This document shows, piece after piece, positions 6,620 through 11,375 of a stretch of 11,375 bases of DNA. The notes beneath the pieces are model-generated. The model ran no database searches, was not told where the DNA came from, and was given only the letters and a program-made list of their open reading frames with translations. Where the stretch lies: NCBI GenBank assembly GCA_043818095.1, contig JBDRGD010000060.1, forward strand, positions 1 through 11,375, written 5' to 3'. The stretch's first letter is position 1, and every line of letters begins with the position of its first letter. The DNA comes from JBDRGD01 sp043818095. Lineage in GTDB: Bacteria > Chloroflexota > Dehalococcoidia > Dehalococcoidales > RBG-16-60-22. The position numbers and the translations under genes are program-made.

Positions 6620-7194
6620 TTCTGGTCATCGATAACTACGATTCCTTTGTCTACAACCTGGTGCAGTACCTGGGGGAGCTGGGGCGGGAGCCGGTGGTCT
6701 ACCGCAACGACGCGATCACCCTGGCGCAGATAGCCGCCCTGGCGCCGAGCCACATCATCATTTCCCCGGGGCCCTGCACCCCGCTGGAGGCGGGCATCTC
6801 CAACGACGTGGTGCGCCGTTTCCGGGGGAAAATCCCCATCCTGGGCGTCTGCCTGGGGCACCAGTGCATCGGGCACGTTTACGGCGGGGTCATCCGCCGG
6901 GCGGCGGTACCGATGCACGGCAAGGTGTCCTTCGTCTTTCACGACGGCGAGACGGTATTCAAGGGACTGCCCTCGCCGCTGGTGGGCGGGCGTTACCATT
7001 CCCTGGTGATTGACGGGGACGCGGTGCCGGAAGCGCTGGAGGTCTCGGCGCGTTCCGATACCGGGGAAATCATGGGGGTGCGCAACCGCCGGGACGCGGT
7101 GGAAGGCGTCCAGTTCCACCCGGAATCGATTCTCACCGACTACGGTCACGAGATGCTCACCAATTTTCTGAATCTGCCGCCGCCCGGAGTGTAA
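6616..7194 (+). CDS. pabA: Glutamine amidotransferase, aminodeoxychorismate synthase component II (PabA/TrpG)
   Basis: A 192-residue class I glutamine amidotransferase that hydrolyses glutamine and passes ammonia to PabB. The N-terminus IDNYDSFVYNLVQYL is the family signature. SPGPCTP (50-56) builds the oxyanion region. The catalytic triad is C79 in GVCLGHQ with H168 and E170 in QFHPES. The length is normal. It starts with GTG at 6616, and GTGA overlaps the pabB stop, a sign of translational coupling; a GGAGG Shine-Dalgarno (6604-6608) sits 7 nt upstream within pabB. PabA and TrpG are nearly indistinguishable by sequence, and one subunit often serves both folate and tryptophan synthesis. The pabA name rests on its place in the operon. 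Confidence 0.93.
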   Translation: MILVIDNYDSFVYNLVQYLGELGREPVVYRNDAITLAQIAALAPSHIIISPGPCTPLEAGISNDVVRRFRGKIPILGVCLGHQCIGHVYGGVIRRAAVPMHGKVSFVFHDGETVFKGLPSPLVGGRYHSLVIDGDAVPEALEVSARSDTGEIMGVRNRRDAVEGVQFHPESILTDYGHEMLTNFLNLPPPGV

Positions 7195-7198
7195 AAGC

Positions 7199-8083
7199 AT
7201 GAAAGAAATCGTCTATTTCAACGGCAAGCTGGTCCCCCGGCAGGAGGCGAAGGTCTCCGTGGACGATCACGGCTTTCTCTACGGCTACGCCCTGTTCGAG
7301 ACGATGCGCGCCTACCAGGGCAATATTTTCCGCCTGGAAGCGCACCTGCGGCGGTTACGGGAGGGGATGGAAGTCCTGCAGCTTGCTTCCGGTCTACCGG
7401 AAACAGACCTCGCGCGAGCCTGCATGGAAACGCTGCGGGCGAATAACTTGACCGAGGCCCGCGTGCGCCTCACCGTTTCCCGCGGGGAGATGGCGGACTT
7501 CCCCGGCGGGGAGGCGACCGCTCCCACGGTGCTGGTAACCGCGCGGCTTTATATACCCCTCCCCCCGGAGGTCTACGCGCGGGGCTACACCGCCCTGCTG
7601 TCCGCGTCCACGCGGTGCGCCCACTCCCCGCTGTCCGGGCTGAAGTCGGCGAACTACCTGGCCAGCGTGCTGGCGAGGAAAGAAGCGGAAGCCGCCGATT
7701 GCCCGGAAGCCTTGCTTTTGAACGAGCGCGGCACCATCGCCGAGGGCAGCGCCAGCAACGTCTTCTTCGTGAAAGACGGCGGGCTGGTCACGCCCCCGCT
7801 GGAGAGCGGCATCCTCCCCGGCATCACCCGTGAAGTCGCTATGGAACTGGCGCAGAACGCGGGGATAGAAATTGTCGAGCGCGAGATTAGCCCCGCAGAG
7901 CTGGATTCGTTTGAAGAAGCCTTCCTGACCAATTCCGTGATGGAGATCATGCCGCTGGTCGGTGTGCAGGATAAAGGTAAGTTAATCACCATCGGCAGCG
8001 GAAAGCCGGAGGAAGTAACGCGAAAACTGACGGCGGCTTATAAGGCGCTGGTGGCAAAGGAGACCGCTGCCCGCTACGGATAG
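7199..8083 (+). CDS. pabC: Aminodeoxychorismate lyase-like class IV PLP enzyme (PabC)
   Basis: A 294-residue fold-type IV pyridoxal-phosphate enzyme. The start, YFNGKLVP...VSVDDHGFLYGYALFET, matches the family. The PLP lysine is K149 in SGLKSANYL, and IAEGSASNVFF (180-190) carries the Glu that contacts the cofactor ring nitrogen. LPGITREVAMELA (about 206-218) is the phosphate-binding region. The family includes branched-chain aminotransferase, D-amino-acid aminotransferase and aminodeoxychorismate lyase, which are hard to separate by sequence. Its place 4 nt after pabA in a pabB-pabA-pabC operon supports the lyase, which releases pyruvate to form p-aminobenzoate. A GGAG sequence lies about 9 nt before the ATG. 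The 3' end overlaps convergent argC by 10 bp, and no terminator follows. Confidence 0.85.
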   Translation: MKEIVYFNGKLVPRQEAKVSVDDHGFLYGYALFETMRAYQGNIFRLEAHLRRLREGMEVLQLASGLPETDLARACMETLRANNLTEARVRLTVSRGEMADFPGGEATAPTVLVTARLYIPLPPEVYARGYTALLSASTRCAHSPLSGLKSANYLASVLARKEAEAADCPEALLLNERGTIAEGSASNVFFVKDGGLVTPPLESGILPGITREVAMELAQNAGIEIVEREISPAELDSFEEAFLTNSVMEIMPLVGVQDKGKLITIGSGKPEEVTRKLTAAYKALVAKETAARYG

Positions 8084-9099
8084 ACCGCCCGCGCCGTCAG
8101 CCCCGTTGTCTCCGGGAAGCCGAGCATCAGGTTCATGTTTTGCACCGCCTGCCCCGCCGCCCCCTTGACGAGGTTATCGAGGCAGCTGATGACGATGAGC
8201 CGCCCGGTGCGGAGGTCGAGGGTAGGGTGGACCAGGCAGGAGTTGCTCCCCCACGTGTGCTTGGTGTGGGGCGGGGCGCCGGTCACGCGCACGAAGGGCT
8301 CACCCTGGTAAAAGTCCTGATACAGGGCCATGAGGTCATCGCCGGTCCCGACTTTTCCGGGAATCAGCGGCGCGTACGCCGTGGTGAGGATGCCGCGGGT
8401 CATCGGGATAAGGTGCGGGACGAAGGTCGTCGCCACCGGTTGGCCGCAGAGGTTGCTGAGCTCCTGGACTATTTCGGGGAGGTGGCGGTGCCCGGTCAGC
8501 CCGTAGGCGGAAACGTCCTCGTTTACCTCGGCGTAGTGGGTGCCCAGGGTGAGGCTACGGCCCGCGCCGGAGACGCCGGACTTGCTGTCAATAATCACTT
8601 CGGGGGCGACGATGCCCGCTTTCAGGGCGGGCGCCAGGGCGAGGATAGCACTGGTGGGGTAGCAGCCGGGGTTCGCCACGAGCTTCGCTTTTTTTATGTC
8701 TTCCCGGTATATCTCCGGCAGGCCGAAGGCCGCTTCCGCCAGCAGTTCGGGGGCGGGATGGGTAAAGCCGTACCACGCCGGGTAGGAGGCGGGGTCTTTC
8801 AGGCGGAAGTCCGCGCTGATGTCCACCACCTTTACCCCCTTCTTCAGCAGGGGGATGATTTCCTCGGCGCTCTCCTTGTGGGGCATCGCGGAGAAAGCGA
8901 TATCCACGTCGTCCAGTTTCGCCTTGATTTCGAGGTCGATGCCGGCGAGGTGGGGGAAAAACGTCCCCAGCTTCTGCCCGGCGGCGCTGCGCCCGGTCAC
9001 GGCACTGAGAGTTACCTGCGGGTGCTGCGCCAGGAGGCGCGCCAGCTCCACGCCGGCGTAGCCGGTCACGTTGATGATACCTGCCCTCGTCTTCGCCAT
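8074..9099 (-). CDS. argC: N-acetyl-gamma-glutamyl-phosphate reductase (ArgC)
   Basis: A 341-residue NADPH-dependent reductase that makes N-acetylglutamate semialdehyde in arginine synthesis, in the cytoplasm. The N-terminal nucleotide-binding domain opens with GIINVTGYAGVELARLL. VVDISADFRLKD (91-102) is typical. The catalytic Cys is C146 in ANPGCYPT, and GHRHLPEI holds the usual His. SGVSGAGR and the PHLIPMTRGI block are standard. The frame extends 12 codons further to 9135, but I choose ATG 9099: MAKTRAGIIN matches the family start, a GAGAGGAAAG Shine-Dalgarno precedes it, and an extended -10 box at 9124-9132 overlaps the longer version. In the nucleotide loop, Asn stands where many ArgC proteins have Gly. 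It lies 50 bp downstream of rlmB in the same direction but probably has its own promoter. No other arg genes are in view. Confidence 0.95.
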   Translation of the reverse strand: MAKTRAGIINVTGYAGVELARLLAQHPQVTLSAVTGRSAAGQKLGTFFPHLAGIDLEIKAKLDDVDIAFSAMPHKESAEEIIPLLKKGVKVVDISADFRLKDPASYPAWYGFTHPAPELLAEAAFGLPEIYREDIKKAKLVANPGCYPTSAILALAPALKAGIVAPEVIIDSKSGVSGAGRSLTLGTHYAEVNEDVSAYGLTGHRHLPEIVQELSNLCGQPVATTFVPHLIPMTRGILTTAYAPLIPGKVGTGDDLMALYQDFYQGEPFVRVTGAPPHTKHTWGSNSCLVHPTLDLRTGRLIVISCLDNLVKGAAGQAVQNMNLMLGFPETTGLTARAVYP

Positions 9100-9123
9100 G
9101 GTCTTTCCTCTCGTTCCCGCCCC

Positions 9124-9132
9124 AGTATAGCA
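9124..9132 (-). promoter_or_regulatory. Putative extended -10 promoter of argC
   Basis: The minus strand reads TGCTATACT: TATACT at 9124-9129 with an upstream TG. I see no convincing -35 at the proper distance, which extended -10 promoters can do without. Transcription would start near 9117, giving a leader of roughly 18 nt that contains the argC Shine-Dalgarno. Confidence 0.5.
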
Positions 9133-9149
9133 CAAGACAGCGTCGACGC

Positions 9150-9899
9150 CTACGGCACCAGCTTTCCCCGTCTCTGGCGAAAGACCTCATAGAGCGCCAG
9201 GGCCGCGGCCACGGAAGCGTTCAGGGAGCTGATTTTGCCGCACATGGGGATGCGCGCCAGGGTATCGCACCGCTGCCGCACCAGCGCGGAGACGCCCTGC
9301 CCCTCCCCGCCGATGACCAGCGCCGTGGGCGGGGCAAAGTCGATTTCCGTGTAGTCCGTCTGGCCCGAGGGGTCGATACCCACCACCCAGATATTTTCTT
9401 TCTGCAGCGTGGAAATCGCCTGGGCGATGTTGGCGACGCGCGCGACGGGCACATACTCAATCGCCCCGGCGGAGGCGCGGGCGAGGGCGGGGGTCAGCCC
9501 CACCGCCCGCCGGGCGCGGACGATAATGCCGTGGGCGCCGGTGGCCTCGGCGGTACGGACGATGGCCCCGAGGTTCTGCGGGTCTTCCACGCCGTCCAGG
9601 ACGGCATAAAAAGCAGGTTCGTTCTTCTCCCGGGAAATGCTGAGCAGGTCATCCAGGCTTTGATAAGCCCTCGCGGCGGCATAAGCGAGGACGCCCTGGT
9701 GCGCCGCCCCGCCCGTCTCCTGCTGGATGGTGGGAACAGGCACGTATTCCACGGGTATCCTCTGCTCTTTGGCCAGGTGCAGGATTTCCGCGATGCCGCT
9801 ATGACGGGGCAGGTTGCGCGCCAGGAGGATTTTATGGACGGGGTGCCCCGCGCGCAAGGCTTCCAGCACGGGGTTGCGCCCGGTAATAATATCGCTCAC
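9150..9899 (-). CDS. rlmB: TrmH/SpoU-family 2'-O-ribose methyltransferase (RlmB-like, 23S rRNA)
   Basis: A 249-residue SPOUT methyltransferase that uses S-adenosylmethionine to methylate a ribose 2'-OH in RNA. The N-terminal substrate-binding domain (about 1-75) starts with DIITGRNPVLEAL. The knotted catalytic domain shows motif 1, LDGVEDPQNLGAIVRTAEATG (101-121, with N109 and R115), motif 2, LVIGGEGQGVS (194-204, with E199), and motif 3, IPMCGKISSLNASVAAA (217-233, with N227). This pattern matches RlmB, which modifies G2251 of 23S rRNA; a related target cannot be excluded. The start is GTG at 9899 with no Shine-Dalgarno. A promoter at 9906-9934 would begin transcription at or next to the GTG, so the mRNA may be leaderless. 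tRNA-Gln lies 44 nt upstream on the same strand and could also read through. Confidence 0.9.
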   Translation of the reverse strand: MSDIITGRNPVLEALRAGHPVHKILLARNLPRHSGIAEILHLAKEQRIPVEYVPVPTIQQETGGAAHQGVLAYAAARAYQSLDDLLSISREKNEPAFYAVLDGVEDPQNLGAIVRTAEATGAHGIIVRARRAVGLTPALARASAGAIEYVPVARVANIAQAISTLQKENIWVVGIDPSGQTDYTEIDFAPPTALVIGGEGQGVSALVRQRCDTLARIPMCGKISSLNASVAAALALYEVFRQRRGKLVP

Positions 9900-9905
9900 A
9901 GGGAG

Positions 9906-9934
9906 ATTTTAGGGGAAACGGCGGGGGAAGTCCA
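9906..9934 (-). promoter_or_regulatory. Putative promoter of rlmB, leaderless type
   Basis: On the minus strand, TGGACT (9929-9934), a 17-nt spacer and TAAAAT (9906-9911), followed by CTCCCT and then the GTG start codon. The usual 6-7 nt from -10 to +1 puts the transcript start on the GTG itself. Confidence 0.4.
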
Positions 9935-9943
9935 GCGGGAAAC

Positions 9944-10017
9944 TGGCTGCCGAGCCAGGATTCGAACCTGGGCTAAGGGATCCAAAGTCCCCTGTGCTAC
10001 CACTACACAACTCGGCA
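9944..10017 (-). tRNA. tRNA-Gln (anticodon TTG)
   Basis: On the minus strand, acceptor arms TGCCGAG and CTCGGCA form 7 bp, with discriminator G and an encoded CCA (9944-9946). The anticodon stem GGGGA/TCCCT has loop CTTTGGA with anticodon TTG, reading CAA/CAG. The D arm is GTGT/GCAC and the T arm is CCAGG-TTCGAAT-CCTGG. U1-A72 is typical of bacterial tRNA-Gln. Confidence 0.96.
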
Positions 10018-10033
10018 GTATGGCAGTGATGCT

Positions 10034-10039
10034 ATTATA
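10034..10039 (-). promoter_or_regulatory. -10 box of tRNA-Gln
   Basis: A perfect TATAAT on the minus strand, 16 nt before the tRNA 5' end. A possible -35 (TTGGAT) lies 19 nt upstream, which is slightly long. Confidence 0.5.
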
Positions 10040-10151
10040 ACGCATGAAAGCGGCTCGCATCCAATCCCGGCCTAGTTTTTGGATTCTCCCACCTTGGTTT
10101 AAACTGTCAGACTTGGCTCTCAGTGCCCCTGGTATGATTTCTAGGAAGAAC

Positions 10152-10904
10152 TTAATTCCCAAAATGATAGAGTCTCAGCCTATCATATTCCGCTTTGGTC
10201 CTCTCCATTTCAAGGTAGGCGATATAGACGGCGTTATAGCTACTTCTACCTGCGTTGTAAGCTATCTTCTCTCTCTGCCAAATCTCGAGGGCTAATTCGT
10301 AGGCTCTTTTAGCGTCTTCTATTGATGGCTCAATGCTCGGATTCAGTATGTCACCGAATGACTGCTTTGAAGTGCTGGAACTGTCCGGGAAGGGTGATAC
10401 CGGCTCATAACGTGGGACATAGGAACTTTCAGACTTTGCCACAGAGAACATTCCTACCTGAATATGCCGGGCTATCTGCTCCAACCTATCAAATGTTTCG
10501 ACATATTTAATATTCGGTGGGTAGGGGTAAGAAGTAGCGTACCCGGCGCTTATCATATTGGCATTGACGAATAGGTCTCCCTGATACACATACCGGAGCA
10601 GACGCCCATATTTGTCCCTGTTCTCTACATCTCTCTCAAGCCTGACGGTACCACCAATGAGCGAACTCAAGTAATCCTTTGCCTCATAGTAATACTTGTC
10701 GCCCTTCTCCGGGCTGTCGATTCCGATGAGCCGGACATATTCGCCGTTCTTCAGGAGGATAGTATCACCATCAATCACGGAGAGCACCTCGGCTATTGTC
10801 TCCTGGGGAGAGAGCAGGGAATAATAGGCGCCGGAGCCAATCATGGCTACGCCAAGCAACAGGACGATCATCAGAACCGGCTTCGATGATAAGAGTCTGC
10901 GCAT
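10152..10904 (-). CDS. Membrane-targeted staphylococcal nuclease (SNase/thermonuclease) homologue with helical C-terminal tail
   Basis: A 250-residue protein. Residues 1-8 are basic and about 9-30 are hydrophobic, a signal anchor or Sec signal with no lipobox, so the nuclease should be outside the membrane. The SNase domain spans about 36-150: VIDGDTILL (43-51), YVRLIGIDSPE (56-66) and RDKYGRLLRYVY (96-107). The residues matching the known catalytic set are present (D45, R58, D63, E66, R101), so it is probably an active Ca-dependent nuclease. After a Ser/Pro-rich linker (about 165-190), the last 60 residues are rich in Ala, Tyr, Glu and Arg and look helical, possibly coiled coil; I do not recognise them. 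ATG 10904 is chosen over the frame's first ATG (10973): the latter falls inside the -35 box, while 10904 has AGAGGG 6 nt upstream. The gene is clearly less GC-rich than its neighbours, suggesting later acquisition. Confidence 0.87.
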   Translation of the reverse strand: MRRLLSSKPVLMIVLLLGVAMIGSGAYYSLLSPQETIAEVLSVIDGDTILLKNGEYVRLIGIDSPEKGDKYYYEAKDYLSSLIGGTVRLERDVENRDKYGRLLRYVYQGDLFVNANMISAGYATSYPYPPNIKYVETFDRLEQIARHIQVGMFSVAKSESSYVPRYEPVSPFPDSSSTSKQSFGDILNPSIEPSIEDAKRAYELALEIWQREKIAYNAGRSSYNAVYIAYLEMERTKAEYDRLRLYHFGN

Positions 10905-10944
10905 CTTACACCCTCTGTTCCGGGTCCCGTTTCTTCTTGCCGCT

Positions 10945-10973
10945 ACTTTAGCCCCCCGGAGGTTACTTGTCAA
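10945..10973 (-). promoter_or_regulatory. Promoter of the SNase gene
   Basis: On the minus strand, a perfect TTGACA (10968-10973), a 17-nt spacer and TAAAGT (10945-10950, 4 of 6). The expected start near 10938 gives a leader of about 34 nt with a good Shine-Dalgarno. It is the best sigma-70 match in the window, and it fixes the gene start at 10904. Confidence 0.65.
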
Positions 10974-11078
10974 CCATTCTCGTGGGTGAAGGACTGCAGC
11001 CGTCAGAGACCATGATAAATCCCAAGCGTGAAAATGAAGCCGCTGAACATCGTGGTTAGCGTTCCGTTAGCGTTTTCT

Positions 11079-11126
11079 AAAAAGTAACCGCCTGCAGGGG
11101 CAGATTAGCCTCAAAACAGGCGGTTA
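11079..11126 (-). terminator. Intrinsic terminator of the tRNA cluster
   Basis: On the minus strand, just after tRNA-Leu, TAACCGCCTG (11117-11126) pairs perfectly over 10 bp with CAGGCGGTTA (11085-11094) around a 22-nt loop. C and TTTTT (11079-11083) follow. The long stem plus T-run is a standard rho-independent terminator; the loop is longer than usual. Confidence 0.8.
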
Positions 11127-11135
11127 TTCTGTCAT

Positions 11136-11223
11136 TGGTGCCGAAGGTCGGACTCGAACCGACACGGAGGTTGCCCCCCAACAGTTTTTGAGACTGCCGC
11201 GTCTGCCATTCCGCCACTTCGGC
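11136..11223 (-). tRNA. tRNA-Leu (anticodon CAA)
   Basis: An 88-nt class II tRNA on the minus strand. Acceptor arms GCCGAAG and CTTCGGC, discriminator A, encoded CCA (11136-11138). The anticodon stem GCAGT/ACTGT carries loop CTCAAAA with anticodon CAA, reading UUG. A long variable arm (TTGGGGGGCAACCTCCGT region) identifies the Leu/Ser/Tyr class. T arm GTCGG-TTCGAGT-CCGAC. Confidence 0.96.
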
Positions 11224-11235
11224 CCTAAAAAAATA

Positions 11236-11310
11236 TGGAGCGGAAGACGAGATTCGAACTCGCGACCTCCTCCTTGGCAAGGAGGCGTTCTACCACTGAA
11301 CTACTTCCGC
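11236..11310 (-). tRNA. tRNA-Gly (anticodon GCC)
   Basis: On the minus strand, acceptor arms GCGGAAG and CTTCCGC, discriminator T, encoded CCA (11236-11238). Anticodon stem CCTCC/GGAGG with loop TTGCCAA, anticodon GCC, reading GGC/GGU. It is 12 nt upstream of tRNA-Leu and clearly in the same transcript. Confidence 0.97.
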
Positions 11311-11315
11311 CCGTT

Positions 11316-11375
<60 letters not shown>

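Noticed and set aside
9100..9135. Longer ArgC starting at 9135
   Set aside because: The extension overlaps the extended -10 box and lacks a Shine-Dalgarno; the start at 9099 has one and matches family N-termini.
8140..9192. 350-codon plus-strand frame opposite argC
   Set aside because: Antisense shadow of argC with low-complexity composition and no family resemblance.
10059..10084. ATCCAA/TTGGAT inverted repeat downstream of the nuclease gene as a terminator
   Set aside because: The stem is only 6 bp and AT-rich with a 14-nt loop, and no T-run follows in the direction of the gene.
11055..11074. Direct repeat GTTAGCGTT, two copies 11 nt apart
   Set aside because: Two short copies in a non-coding gap downstream of a terminator; too little to call an operator or iteron.
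9944..11223. Integrated element bounded by tRNA-derived att repeats around the nuclease gene
   Set aside because: I found no integrase, transposase or duplicated tRNA 3' end between tRNA-Gln and tRNA-Leu, so only the composition hints at transfer.

Overview
The window looks like chromosomal DNA of an anaerobic, fairly GC-rich bacterium. Two oxygen-sensitive enzyme types sit side by side: a glycyl radical enzyme and a bis-MGD molybdenum/[4Fe-4S] oxidoreductase. The single-gene layout and the style of the ArgC, PabB and RlmB proteins would fit Chloroflexota (Dehalococcoidia-like). That placement is an inference, not shown by any marker gene here.

Layout. 1-157 (-): first 52 codons of a glycyl radical enzyme. 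295-2880 (-): a large cytoplasmic molybdopterin oxidoreductase without partner subunits in view. 3060-3132 (-): tRNA-Glu. 3196-3810 (+): a DedA/VTT-type membrane protein. 3807-5081 (-): an MFS transporter, whose stop overlaps that of the DedA gene. 5171-8083 (+): a compact pabB-pabA-pabC operon that makes p-aminobenzoate for folate. 8074-9099 (-): argC, overlapping the pabC end by 10 bp. 9150-9899 (-): an RlmB/TrmH-type rRNA methyltransferase. 9944-10017 (-): tRNA-Gln. 10152-10904 (-): a less GC-rich, membrane-targeted staphylococcal-nuclease-type gene. 11136-11375 (-): a tRNA cluster (Leu, Gly and a truncated Phe) ending in a clear intrinsic terminator.

How they work together. The only clear pathway unit is pabBAC: chorismate plus glutamine-derived ammonia gives aminodeoxychorismate, which gives p-aminobenzoate. 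argC belongs to arginine synthesis and appears to have its own promoter. The glycyl radical enzyme and the Mo enzyme share an orientation, but a probable terminator and a new promoter lie between them. Promoter-like sequences can be read in front of most genes. Several carry an extended -10 of the form TGCTATNNT, and two (rlmB and the MFS gene) would start transcription at or within a few bases of the start codon, suggesting leaderless mRNAs.

Most of the window is ordinary housekeeping and transport. I found no convincing new defence, mobile or CRISPR-like system. The best leads are the orphan Mo enzyme next to a glycyl radical enzyme, the leaderless-promoter pattern, and the nuclease with an unexplained helical tail.
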